A DNA stretch of 64,000 bases, taken from Verrucomicrobiales bacterium (GTDB lineage Bacteria > Verrucomicrobiota > Verrucomicrobiia > Verrucomicrobiales > DEV007). The number at the start of each line of letters is the position of its first letter. The stretch's first letter is position 1. Shown here in pieces: positions 35,030 to 43,576 of this stretch. The stretch covers positions 103,755 to 167,754 of the forward strand of contig JARGPI010000014.1 of assembly GCA_029213005.1 (NCBI GenBank), given 5' to 3'. Made by a program: the position numbers and the translations under genes. The notes beneath the pieces are model-generated. The model was not told the origin of the DNA, did not search any database, and was given only the letters and a program-made list of their open reading frames with translations.

Positions 35030-36526
35030 ATGACATTAGTTGACTGGATTATCCTGAGCGTTTATGCCGCTGCGACCCTCGGACTGGGTTGGTATTTCGG
35101 GCGGAAGCAGTCCAGCACTTCCGAGTATTTTGTCGGCTCGGGGAAGATGAACCCTTTCCTGATTGGTGTTTCGCTTTTTGCTACGCTGCTCAGCACCATC
35201 AGTTACCTGGCCATTCCCGGCGAAGTTTCGGGGAAAGGGCCCATCTATCTGACTAACTATATCGCCTATCCATTTGTGTTTCTCGTAGTGGGTTTTGTGA
35301 TTTTGCCAGTCTATATGCGCCACCGGGTTACCAGTGCCTATGAATTGCTCGAAGATCGGCTCGGAATCAGTATCAGGTTGCTGGGGGCGATTCTGTTTCT
35401 TCTGATGCGTCTCGTCTGGATGTCGCTTCTCGTTTACTTAACAGCAAAAGCGATCGCGATCATGATCGGAGTGGGGGAGGATATGGTGCCCTGGATTGTT
35501 TTGATCACCGGAATCTTTGCGGTGACCTATACTTCGCTCGGAGGGCTGCGGGCAGTGGTGATTACCGATCTCATGCAGACGATTCTGCTCTACGGGGGCG
35601 CCCTTTTGGTGATCGGAACCATCAGTTGGAAAATGGGGGGATTCGGTTGGTTTCCCACCGAATGGCAGGACGAGGTTTGGGATTCGCAACCACTCTTCAG
35701 CCTCGATCCCGGGGTGCGGGTCACAGTCTTCGGATCGGTCGTTTCGGTGTTTCTGTGGATGGTTTGTACTTCGGCCGGTGATCAGGTTTCGATTCAGCGG
35801 TTTATGGCGACAAAAGATGCCCGAACCGCGCGACGCGCCATTATGATGCAGCTGATTGTGAGCGCTGTCGTCGGAGTCACGCTTTGCCTGGTCGGTCTTG
35901 CGCTGCTGGGGTATTTCCAGGCCAATCCGAATCTATTACCTAAAGAGGGCAGCCTCAAAAGCCAGGCCGATCAAATGTTCCCTCATTTTATTGCCTTCCA
36001 TCTCCCTCCGGTGATTACGGGTCTGGTGGTGTCGGGGCTGTTTGCAGCGGCGATGTCTAGTATCGATTCCGGAGTAAATTCGATTACCGCCGTCGTGATG
36101 AGTGATTTTCTGGATCGCTTCGGTATGAAGCCGGAAACTGATGCCAAACACATCCGGTTCGCGCGTTTTCTCGCAGTGGGCCTGGGTGGTCTTGTGGTAT
36201 TGATCAGCTCGATCGTCAAATATATACCGGGCAATTTCTGGGCGATGACAAATAAGACCGTCAATTTGTTAACGGTGCCGATAGCGCTGTTGTTTTTCTT
36301 TGCGCTGTATGTGCCATTTGCCAATGCCCGGGGCGTCTGGGTGGCCACTGTTGCCGGAGTCGCTGCGGCGGTTCTCATCGCGTTTTCCGGGGGGATCTTC
36401 GGCGTCAATCCTGATACCGGGCTGGATCCGGTCAGTTTTCAATGGATTTCGCCAGTTGCGCTGGTCGTTGGGATCACCACCGGACTGGTGGTTTGTAAAC
36501 TTTTCGATAAAAGGGAGGCTGCGTGA
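35030..36526 (+). CDS. Sodium:solute symporter (SSS family)
   Basis: A 498-residue transporter with about 13 membrane segments. The family features are clear: an N-terminal WIILSVYAAATLGLGWYFGR, sodium-site region ATLLSTISYLAIPGEV, and the SSS signature region in the middle (ITGIFAVTYTSLGGLRAVVIT, followed by DLMQTILLYGG). GLFAAAMSSIDSGVNSITAV is another hallmark. It probably takes up sugars, sugar acids or N-acetylneuraminate-like acids with sodium. The ribosome site GGAG lies just before the ATG. It is followed by paired TGTAC palindromes and then an aldolase, which hints that the imported solute feeds aldol cleavage. Confidence 0.92.
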   Translation: MTLVDWIILSVYAAATLGLGWYFGRKQSSTSEYFVGSGKMNPFLIGVSLFATLLSTISYLAIPGEVSGKGPIYLTNYIAYPFVFLVVGFVILPVYMRHRVTSAYELLEDRLGISIRLLGAILFLLMRLVWMSLLVYLTAKAIAIMIGVGEDMVPWIVLITGIFAVTYTSLGGLRAVVITDLMQTILLYGGALLVIGTISWKMGGFGWFPTEWQDEVWDSQPLFSLDPGVRVTVFGSVVSVFLWMVCTSAGDQVSIQRFMATKDARTARRAIMMQLIVSAVVGVTLCLVGLALLGYFQANPNLLPKEGSLKSQADQMFPHFIAFHLPPVITGLVVSGLFAAAMSSIDSGVNSITAVVMSDFLDRFGMKPETDAKHIRFARFLAVGLGGLVVLISSIVKYIPGNFWAMTNKTVNLLTVPIALLFFFALYVPFANARGVWVATVAGVAAAVLIAFSGGIFGVNPDTGLDPVSFQWISPVALVVGITTGLVVCKLFDKREAA

Positions 36527-36548
36527 TTCTTTTGGCTTTTTTTTCGAC

Positions 36549-36583
36549 TGTACAGGGTACAGTTTCGGATGGTACAGGGTACC
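36549..36583. promoter_or_regulatory. Paired TGTAC palindrome element, copy 3
   Basis: TGTACAGGGTACA (36549-36561) and GGTACAGGGTACC (36571-36583) are separated by GTTTCGGAT, differing by one base from the spacer of copy 1. Centres are 22 bp apart. It lies 22 bases after the symporter stop and 18 bases before the aldolase start, close enough to affect translation or transcription of the aldolase. Confidence 0.6.
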
Positions 36584-36601
36584 GTTTGCCTTTAATAATT
36601 A

Positions 36602-37363
36602 ATGAGAAGAAGTAAATCACTCGCCCGGATTCGTAGTGGCGAAGTCATGAGGACCTGTGTCCTCGGTCACTATATACCTGCCTATGTTTGTCAGGCCGCA
36701 CGCGCCGGATATGATTGTATTTGGGTCGATCAGGAGCATCGGGCGATGTCGGTGCATGAAACCCAGGCTCTGCTGGCTCTCTCGCATCTGTATGATATCG
36801 ACATAATGCTGCGCCCGGCGACGCTGGAGAAGACAAAGCTCTATCGCTGTCTGGAGGACGGTGCGGCGGGGCTGTTGATTCCCCATGTCTCCACTCCGGA
36901 GAAAGCGAAGATGCTGGTAGATGCTGCCAAATTTCCTCCGATTGGGGATCGGGGGATCGATAATGCGGGGCTCGATGCTGATTTTCAAATTCATGACCCG
37001 GATGAATATATCGCGTGGGCAAATAGGGAAACCTTTCTCGCGGTCCAGATTGAAACGCCGGAAGGCGTCAGAAACGCGGAGGCGATTGCCGCCGTGGAGG
37101 GCGTAGATATTCTGTTTGTCGGCCCGGGAGATCTCGGATTGCGGCTTCGTCAGACCCGCGAAATGACGGTTGATGACGCCTGGGGAATCGTAGCGGAGGC
37201 CTGTAAAAAGCATGGCAAGGCCTTTGGAGGTCCTACGATGGCGCCGGGTGAGCTTCAGCAAAAGAAAGATATGGGTGCTCAATTGTTGATCACCAACAGT
37301 GAGTTCCAGAACATGTCTGCCGGATTAGCCGAAAATATCAAACCATTCGATAATTTGAGCTGA
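36602..37363 (+). CDS. HpcH/HpaI-family class II aldolase
   Basis: A 253-residue metal-dependent aldolase of the HpcH/HpaI family, which cleaves 2-keto-3-deoxy sugar acids or 4-hydroxy-2-oxoheptanedioate to pyruvate (or similar) and an aldehyde. Seen motifs: CIWVDQEHRAMSVHETQ (catalytic His and metal surroundings), GAAGLLIPHVSTPEKAK, and the metal-binding VQIETPEGVRNAEAIAAVEG with VDILFVGPGDLG. The first part is slightly shorter than typical. Its substrate may be a deoxy-ketoacid from rhamnose or uronate breakdown. The gene sits alone between the symporter and a secreted BNR protein. Confidence 0.85.
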   Translation: MRRSKSLARIRSGEVMRTCVLGHYIPAYVCQAARAGYDCIWVDQEHRAMSVHETQALLALSHLYDIDIMLRPATLEKTKLYRCLEDGAAGLLIPHVSTPEKAKMLVDAAKFPPIGDRGIDNAGLDADFQIHDPDEYIAWANRETFLAVQIETPEGVRNAEAIAAVEGVDILFVGPGDLGLRLRQTREMTVDDAWGIVAEACKKHGKAFGGPTMAPGELQQKKDMGAQLLITNSEFQNMSAGLAENIKPFDNLS

Positions 37364-37443
37364 TCATTACTGCATCAGGCGAGGTGTGATCGTGTCCCAG
37401 TTTACCTTTGACGAAGTAGGGGTTCCTATGGGCATAGTGGTAC

Positions 37444-38436
37444 ATGCTTCGCACCTTTGCTTTAATCGCTACTCTTTGGATCGCAGGTTTATTTGCTTAC
37501 GGGAATGAGTTGCCTGTGCCGAAACTGGTTTCTGTAGAACGGATCTGGGATCAGGGGAATCACAACGCTTTTACGGATCTTCTTTTCCACAAGGGGCGCT
37601 GGTATTGTGTATTTCGGGAGGGCTCAGAGCATGTTTCACCGGACGGGGCGATTCGGGTGATTGTGTCGGACGACGGTGAGAAGTGGACTTCGCTGGCTTT
37701 GATTACCCATGAAATCGAAGATCTCCGAGACGCCAAAATATTGGCCCTGCCCGATGGACGGCTGATGTTGAACGGGGCGGGAATGCAAAGTGATCAGGAA
37801 ATACGCTATCACTCATTTGCTTGGTTTTCAGGAGACGATGGCAAAACCTGGACTAAAGAAAAGCAGATCGGCGATCCCGGGTTCTGGCTGTGGCGGGCGC
37901 AGTGGCATAAAGGTTACATCTATAGTATGGCCTATCGAACCGATCGGAACCGCGACGAACGTATTGCGAGGTTTTATCGCAGCAAAGATGGCGAAAATTA
38001 CGAAAGGTTAATCCCCGAATTGAATCTCGATAAGGGAGTGGGGGAGGACTGCATTATATTTATGGAGGATGATTCAGCGCTCTGTCTGTTCCGTCATGAA
38101 ACCGGTGACAAGATGGCTTTTCTCGGTAAGGCAAAACCTCCTTACGATAACTGGGAGTGGACCAAATTGAATCGTCGGATCGGTGGCCCGGATATGATGC
38201 AGCTTCCCGACGGCAATATCATCGCAGCGACCCGTATGTATGATAAGAAGGCGAGGACCTCACTCTCGTGGATCGACGCCGAAAAGGGAGTGATGACGGA
38301 ATGTCTCGAACTCCCTTCCGGCGGTGATACCAGCTATGCAGGGATGGTCTGGAAAGATGACTTACTCTGGGTCAGCTACTACTCCTCTCACGAGGAAAAG
38401 ACCTGCATCTATTTGGCTAAAGTAAAATTTGAGTAG
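37444..38436 (+). CDS. Secreted sialidase-fold (BNR/Asp-box) protein
   Basis: A 330-residue exported protein with a signal peptide (about 1-20). It is built from repeating four-strand blades with Asp-box-like turns: SDDGEKW, SGDDGKTW, SKDGENY. An early AFTDLLFHKGRWYCVFREG and later MMQLPDGNIIAATRMYD are like exo-alpha-sialidase relatives. The full sialidase arginine triad and catalytic Tyr/Glu cannot be confirmed by eye, so it may be a glycoside hydrolase of the six-bladed beta-propeller type rather than a true sialidase. It stands between the aldolase and an FAD enzyme, fitting sugar uptake and breakdown. Confidence 0.75.
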   Translation: MLRTFALIATLWIAGLFAYGNELPVPKLVSVERIWDQGNHNAFTDLLFHKGRWYCVFREGSEHVSPDGAIRVIVSDDGEKWTSLALITHEIEDLRDAKILALPDGRLMLNGAGMQSDQEIRYHSFAWFSGDDGKTWTKEKQIGDPGFWLWRAQWHKGYIYSMAYRTDRNRDERIARFYRSKDGENYERLIPELNLDKGVGEDCIIFMEDDSALCLFRHETGDKMAFLGKAKPPYDNWEWTKLNRRIGGPDMMQLPDGNIIAATRMYDKKARTSLSWIDAEKGVMTECLELPSGGDTSYAGMVWKDDLLWVSYYSSHEEKTCIYLAKVKFE

Positions 38437-38442
38437 CGATTA

Positions 38443-40521
38443 CTAGCTCTTGGGTAACCAGCGAACCGCATCGATGATGACGAAACCATCGGTGTCCTTA
38501 TTCGTGATCGTTACCTTGCCGCTGGTATCAAACTGATAGGTCCCGACAGAGGTGAATAATTTTTCAATCGCAGGTGGCTTCTGCTGATTCACTTTCACAA
38601 CCTCCTCGCCACCGGAATGGGTGATTTTTACGGGGACGTTGGTTGCCCGGTTTTCGTTGATGCTATAGGCAATTTGGACCTCGTATTTTCCGGGTTTCGG
38701 CAATTTGGTGGAGAATTCAGCAATCGCATTTCCATCCTTCGTGCCGCCTTCGTGATGATATCCTTCATGGATACCTTTACCGAGGCTGGAAATTCTCCAG
38801 GGGCCAGTCAGCTCCGCTTTTGATTCATCCACGATAATTCCTTTCAGTGAGTCTATCGCTGTGTAATTGGATCGGTCTCTTGGCTGAGGCTTGTAGTCGA
38901 GAATTTGCCCGTCGCCCGAGAGTTTCTCTTTTAAAGCGGCGTATTCGACTTTCTGGACGGAGGTTTGGTTATCGATCGCGAGGCTCGCTGCGGTTGCTGC
39001 CGATTGCCCCAGCACCATGAATACCGGTTCCATTCGGATCGAACCGAAAGCCATGTGAGTCGCGGACAGGCAGATCGGAACGAGGAGGTTTTCGCACTCT
39101 GATTGTTTAGGAACAATGGATTGGTAGCTGATCGGATAGGGAGGAAAACCTCCGACCTGTATATCTCCTTCGTTTTTGGCAAACCCGTCTTCAGTTACAT
39201 AGCGCTGGGTGTTGTGGGAGTCCATGGTATAGGCACCCATGCCGATGCTGTCGGAAACCTTTTCCTTTTGCTGACAGTGATTCTGGGTCATCACAAAATC
39301 GCTGATCATCCGGCGGGCTTCTCGAACATAGAGTTGTTTCTGCCAGCCATTTCCTTCCGTAAACTCATCTTTACACATCCCCCATTTTGCGATGTGGTTC
39401 CGAATGTGATCAGGAACCCGGGGATGATTGGCAAGAGTCCACATAAGACCCTGCTGATAGAGCAAATGCCGCTTTTCAATGGCCTCTCTTTCCGCGTAGC
39501 TGGCGTCGGGATAATCATAGTTCTGCCCGATGAAGTCAGTAGAGAAACCGGTCCGATTATTGGTATCGGTTTTCCGGTTCGGCATGGAGGAATTGATCCA
39601 CGGCATGCCTTTTTCGCCAGCCTCGAAGTTGCGGAGGAGTAGCTCGTACCACTCACTGTCATAATTTTCCGGTTTGTGGAATGGGATTCGATTATCGGGA
39701 TGATCGGTTAGGCACATGCGGTAGCAGTAAGCCTGGACGCGTTTGTCAGCCCCGCCTTCCTCACCGGGTCCCTCGGGATCGAGAAAAGGGAGCAGACCAC
39801 TCTCAGGATCTCCTTTGACGCGGTAGGGATCCACGCCGTTAACGAAATTGTGGTGCCTCGCCATTTTGGTCTGCACTCCATTTAAGGTTTCGTTGTATTG
39901 CGCATTGGCTTCCCGGCCGACGGTGTAACTGACGTCGGCTGCTGCCATCAGGTCACCTTCATAAGTCGCATCGATAAACATCTTTCCGGCAAATTTCCGG
40001 CCTGATTCCATCGTGATTTCAGCGATTTTCGAATCGCTCATCTTCACGCCGGTTTCGCGATTGAGGCGCTCATTAAAAACGATTTTGAGCCCGGTTTCCG
40101 CGATCCACTCGCGGTAGACGGTAAGGGCGGCGCTCGGCTCGAAAGTCCACATAGTGGCTTCGCCTTTTGCCGTACGGGTTTGGCCGGAGTCTTTGTATTC
40201 TTCGCGTTTTTGCCAGTTCCACGATTCGGATTTTGCGTAGTGAGCCGCGATGCGCTCATAAAACTCGCGGGAAAGACCGCCGATGACCTGTTTATTTCCG
40301 ATGTCGGTCTGGCCGAGTCCGCCGGTGGTGAGGCCGCCTTCGCGATCGGTCGGTTCGATCACAATGACCGATTTTCCCATCGCGGTGGCTTGAATACCTG
40401 CCACGATTCCAGCGCTGGTTCCGCCGTAAACCACAAGATCGTAGGATTCAGGTTCGGCCGCTTTCAGAGGCAGCATTGCAAGAAAAATCGATATCGGAAC
40501 ACAGATGAGAAAGGTCTTCAT
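38443..40521 (-). CDS. Secreted FAD-dependent oxidoreductase with golvesin-like C-terminal domain
   Basis: A 692-residue exported flavoprotein. The signal peptide (about 1-22) is followed by the FAD motif VVYGGTSAGIVAGIQ and the FAD_oxidored (PF12831) stretch TDREGGLTTGGLGQTDIGN. KMFIDATYEGDLMAAADVSY is also typical. About the last 125 residues form a beta-rich domain (GKYEVQIAYSINENRATNVP, then TDGFVIIDAVRWLP) like golvesin/xanthan-lyase carbohydrate-binding modules. PVC bacteria carry many of these, thought to oxidise carbohydrates. The substrate is unknown. It faces away from the FAH-family gene, with 125 bases between starts. Confidence 0.87.
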   Translation of the reverse strand: MKTFLICVPISIFLAMLPLKAAEPESYDLVVYGGTSAGIVAGIQATAMGKSVIVIEPTDREGGLTTGGLGQTDIGNKQVIGGLSREFYERIAAHYAKSESWNWQKREEYKDSGQTRTAKGEATMWTFEPSAALTVYREWIAETGLKIVFNERLNRETGVKMSDSKIAEITMESGRKFAGKMFIDATYEGDLMAAADVSYTVGREANAQYNETLNGVQTKMARHHNFVNGVDPYRVKGDPESGLLPFLDPEGPGEEGGADKRVQAYCYRMCLTDHPDNRIPFHKPENYDSEWYELLLRNFEAGEKGMPWINSSMPNRKTDTNNRTGFSTDFIGQNYDYPDASYAEREAIEKRHLLYQQGLMWTLANHPRVPDHIRNHIAKWGMCKDEFTEGNGWQKQLYVREARRMISDFVMTQNHCQQKEKVSDSIGMGAYTMDSHNTQRYVTEDGFAKNEGDIQVGGFPPYPISYQSIVPKQSECENLLVPICLSATHMAFGSIRMEPVFMVLGQSAATAASLAIDNQTSVQKVEYAALKEKLSGDGQILDYKPQPRDRSNYTAIDSLKGIIVDESKAELTGPWRISSLGKGIHEGYHHEGGTKDGNAIAEFSTKLPKPGKYEVQIAYSINENRATNVPVKITHSGGEEVVKVNQQKPPAIEKLFTSVGTYQFDTSGKVTITNKDTDGFVIIDAVRWLPKS

Positions 40522-40646
40522 TTCCGGGAACCTAGTCGGAAGAATTTTGGAATCAAACCCGCAAAGTTAGGCGAATCCGCCATACCCGAATTGGCGACAA
40601 AGTTGCTGGATCATGCTTCGAAACCGTTTTAGCAGTAACAAAATTT

Positions 40647-41537
40647 ATGAAGGTTTGTCGATTTAAGGAAGAGGGTGGAATTTTTGCCGGAATTTATCGG
40701 GACGATCACATTTTGCCGATTCCGGACTCAGAAAACCCCGTCCTGCTCGACTTCCTGCCCGGCGGGAACCGATTTGGAGAGGCGGTTGCCATCCATGAAT
40801 CGGACAGCGCCGCATCAATCAGCGCGGGGCAGATTCAATTGCTGGTTCCCGTTCCAAATCCACCGAAGCTGTTCCTTCTCGCGGGGAACTATGCCAAACA
40901 CATTGAAGAAGGCGGAGAACCGGCTTCGGAAAGGGCTGATACCTTTCCCTACGTTTTTATGAAGCCTCCGTCGACGACCCTAACCGATCCCGGGAGTCCG
41001 TTCCGGATTCCCCGCGTTTCGCCCGGTCATATCGACTGGGAGCTTGAGCTCGGGGTTGTAATCGGGAAAGGCGGAAAATATATCGACGAAAGCGAGGCAC
41101 TGAATCATGTCGCCGGCTACACCATTTTTAATGATATATCAGATCGGAAATTTCGCCCGAACCCGGATCGTAAAGAGCGGCCGAAAGATAAATTTTTCGA
41201 CTGGCTTCATGGCAAGTGGCACGATTCATCCTGTCCCTGCGGACCGTGCATTGCGTCTTCCCACACTTTAACAGATCCACAAAACCTCGCGATGCATTTG
41301 AGCATCAACGGCAAAGTCTATCAGGATGCCTCGACTTCACAGCAGGTGTTTCCGGTAGCGGCAGTGGTCGCATTTATTTCCAGTTTTGTAACGCTTGAAC
41401 CCGGTGATATGATATCAACCGGGACTGCAGCGGGAGTCGGCAGAACTACCGAAACCTTCTTGAAGCCGGGTGATGGTATAGAGGCTTCGATCGAGGGGAT
41501 TGGGACATTAGTCACACCGGTTGAGGCGGAGTTTTAA
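40647..41537 (+). CDS. Fumarylacetoacetate-hydrolase-family enzyme
   Basis: A 296-residue FAH-fold enzyme. The metal-binding core is visible as GHIDWELELGVVIGKGGKYI, with the Glu residues that hold magnesium, followed by HVAGYTIFNDISDRKF carrying the conserved Asp. Other conserved pieces are YVFMKPPSTTL and LEPGDMISTGTAAGVG. The N-terminal 80 residues form the small accessory domain. Members hydrolyse, hydrate or decarboxylate 2-keto acids, for example in sugar-acid, homoprotocatechuate or ureidoglycolate pathways. With the aldolase and semialdehyde dehydrogenase nearby it could complete sugar-acid breakdown, but this is only context. Confidence 0.87.
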   Translation: MKVCRFKEEGGIFAGIYRDDHILPIPDSENPVLLDFLPGGNRFGEAVAIHESDSAASISAGQIQLLVPVPNPPKLFLLAGNYAKHIEEGGEPASERADTFPYVFMKPPSTTLTDPGSPFRIPRVSPGHIDWELELGVVIGKGGKYIDESEALNHVAGYTIFNDISDRKFRPNPDRKERPKDKFFDWLHGKWHDSSCPCGPCIASSHTLTDPQNLAMHLSINGKVYQDASTSQQVFPVAAVVAFISSFVTLEPGDMISTGTAAGVGRTTETFLKPGDGIEASIEGIGTLVTPVEAEF

Positions 41538-41975
41538 CTATTCCTCCGCGGTGCCGTGTCCTGCATCAATCACGATTTGATTCACTGAAATCCAGTCCTC
41601 TTTGTCTTCGTCCCAGATTGAGACTTTTCCATACCAGCCATCGTATTTTCCGGTCGGGTCATAGTAGGTCTGGATTAAAATCCGCTCCTGATCCTTCAGA
41701 GTTTCGTGAAGAAATTTGTGCGCGGCAACGCCCTTGGCAGAGTCTTCTTCCATGCTCGTGATTTTGACACCTTTGAGCCGGATCTCCGCCTTGTGCATCC
41801 AGACCCCGAACCCGAGATCGACATCCGCAGAGATCGTGTTGCCATCAATCACCCGCCGAACCGTCGCGAGGTAACGGTACAAATCCTCCGGCGTATCGTA
41901 GGCGGCAACCGGTGCGGGGGACACACCTGCGATGATAGCGATGAAAAGTAGAATCAAATGAAGTTTAACTTTCAT
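41538..41975 (-). CDS. Secreted SNase-like protein with altered active site
   Basis: A 145-residue exported protein with a signal peptide (about 1-25) and a staphylococcal-nuclease-like (SNase/OB) domain. VRRVIDGNTISADVDLGFGV matches the family start where nucleases read VIDGDTI, and IRLKGV matches the next strand. The metal Asp of DGDT is Asn here, and the usual DTPE loop is KITSMEE, so key metal and catalytic acids are changed. TYYDPTGKYDGWYGKV is typical of family members and retained. It may have lost nuclease activity and become a binding protein. It touches the end of the convergent FAH gene with no gap. Confidence 0.7.
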   Translation of the reverse strand: MKVKLHLILLFIAIIAGVSPAPVAAYDTPEDLYRYLATVRRVIDGNTISADVDLGFGVWMHKAEIRLKGVKITSMEEDSAKGVAAHKFLHETLKDQERILIQTYYDPTGKYDGWYGKVSIWDEDKEDWISVNQIVIDAGHGTAEE

Positions 41976-42070
41976 CCCATAACCTTGTGTGCGGTGCAGG
42001 CTTCGTCACCTCCGCGTTTGAGGAAAAGATCCGGGTAAGGTCAGCGACAGTCTTAGATAAGATTTCGCCG

Positions 42071-43417
42071 CTACAACTTCCATCCATCCCGGTACTCCCG
42101 GCGGATAAAGGCATTTGCCGGGTCGTGATTCGTGAATCGGAGATTTTCGGAATCCCAGAGAAGTTTCTTTCTGGTTAAATCCTCGCGGAGCTGAGAGCGG
42201 ATGGCGATGTTACCGAGCAGGACAGTTTCGGTGAGAGGGCCGGCCCAGTCGAAATTTGACCCACAGGCTTCGCCGCCTTTGCAGGCGCGGATAAACTCGG
42301 CGTGGTGGCCGGGGGATCGAGGGAGTTTTTTCGGCGGTGCGCCGTAGTCACTGGATTTGCTTTCGGGATAGAGTTTCCAGCCACTTAAATCGTCGAGAAG
42401 CACCCCGTCGTCCCCGATCATCATCATTCCGTTAGTTCCCATTACGGTGCCTTCCGGAATTTCCGCGGGGCGGGCGGGGCGCAATCCTCCGTCGTACCAG
42501 ACGAGTTTGACGGGCACCATTTTGCCCCGGGCGGGGAAGTGAAAGGTGACCATCGAGGCGAGGGGATAGGTCTCGGTGTTGGCTCGTGAAGACGAGGCTT
42601 CCACGCTGAGGGCCGGGCCGAGGTTGAGAGCGCGGAATACCGGGTCGAAAAAGTGGCAGCCGATATCGCCGAGAGCGCCGGTCCCGAAGTCCCACCATCC
42701 CCGCCAGTCTCTCGGGCAATACGCAGGGTGGTACTCGCGGTGCGGAGCCGTTCCCAGCCAGAGGTCCCAATCGAGTGTCTCGGGAATCTTTTCGGCTTTC
42801 TCTGGTCGATCAATGCCCTGGGGCCAATATTCCCCGAACAATCCTTTGGAAGGTCGGTCGGTCCAAATATGTGCTTCGCGGACGGGGCCGATCGCATCGT
42901 CGAGAACGTATTCGATACCGATCCGGGTATTTTCGTCCGCCTGGCGCTGGTTGCCCATCTGCGTGGCGACTTTGGCATCCCGCGCGGCACGGGCCAGTTC
43001 GCGGGCTTCCCAGACTTCGTGAGTGAGAGGTTTTTCGGTATAGACAGATTTACCGTGACCAATGGCGGTCATCGAGGCGTGAAAATGCTGGTGGTCGGGA
43101 ATGGCGACGATAACCGCATCGATTTCACTACTCATTTCATCCAGCATCTTGCGGTAGTCTTTGTATTTTCTGGCGTCGGGGAATTCTTCGAACGATTTTG
43201 CGGCGCGCTTCCAGTCAACATCGGCGAAGGCCACGATATTCTGGCTCGATAATCCTTTGATATCGGAGCGGGCCTGACCACCGGCGCCGATTGCCGCGAT
43301 ATTCAATTTTTCATTCGCGGCATAGGTCCTCGCTGAACCCGCGGGCAAAATAGTAAAAGCGAGACCGGTAGTTCCTGCCGATTTTAAGAATCTGCGGCGT
43401 GTCGAAGTTTGATCCAT
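42071..43417 (-). CDS. Tat-exported Gfo/Idh/MocA-family oxidoreductase
   Basis: A 448-residue NAD(P)-dependent oxidoreductase. The N-terminus TSTRRRFLKSAGTTGLAF is a twin-arginine signal, so it folds with its cofactor before export. The Rossmann motif is LNIAAIGAGGQARSDI, and the catalytic Lys is in the motif SVYTEKPLTHEVWEA. The C-terminal domain has the PVC-type region DWRGWWDFGTGALGDIGCH. Exported members are numerous in planctomycetes and verrucomicrobia and act on sugars and inositols. The substrate is not indicated here. It stands alone, convergent to nothing, 124 bases before a divergent ceramidase-like gene. Confidence 0.9.
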   Translation of the reverse strand: MDQTSTRRRFLKSAGTTGLAFTILPAGSARTYAANEKLNIAAIGAGGQARSDIKGLSSQNIVAFADVDWKRAAKSFEEFPDARKYKDYRKMLDEMSSEIDAVIVAIPDHQHFHASMTAIGHGKSVYTEKPLTHEVWEARELARAARDAKVATQMGNQRQADENTRIGIEYVLDDAIGPVREAHIWTDRPSKGLFGEYWPQGIDRPEKAEKIPETLDWDLWLGTAPHREYHPAYCPRDWRGWWDFGTGALGDIGCHFFDPVFRALNLGPALSVEASSSRANTETYPLASMVTFHFPARGKMVPVKLVWYDGGLRPARPAEIPEGTVMGTNGMMMIGDDGVLLDDLSGWKLYPESKSSDYGAPPKKLPRSPGHHAEFIRACKGGEACGSNFDWAGPLTETVLLGNIAIRSQLREDLTRKKLLWDSENLRFTNHDPANAFIRREYRDGWKL

Positions 43418-43576
43418 AGGGCAACCCTATCGTCCCACCGGTAGGTTTGCTATGGCTCAATAAAGGTCAATTTTCTTTTCGGTGTCGATCACCGGTGTTT
43501 TCCTGAAAAGCGGTCTGGCGTTATAGCGTTTAATCAATCGGTGGTAAAAGATCGCAAAATCCTTCAGGCTATGACT

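Noticed and set aside
36617..37282. A 221-residue minus-strand frame
   Set aside because: Antisense to the HpcH/HpaI aldolase, which carries the conserved motifs.
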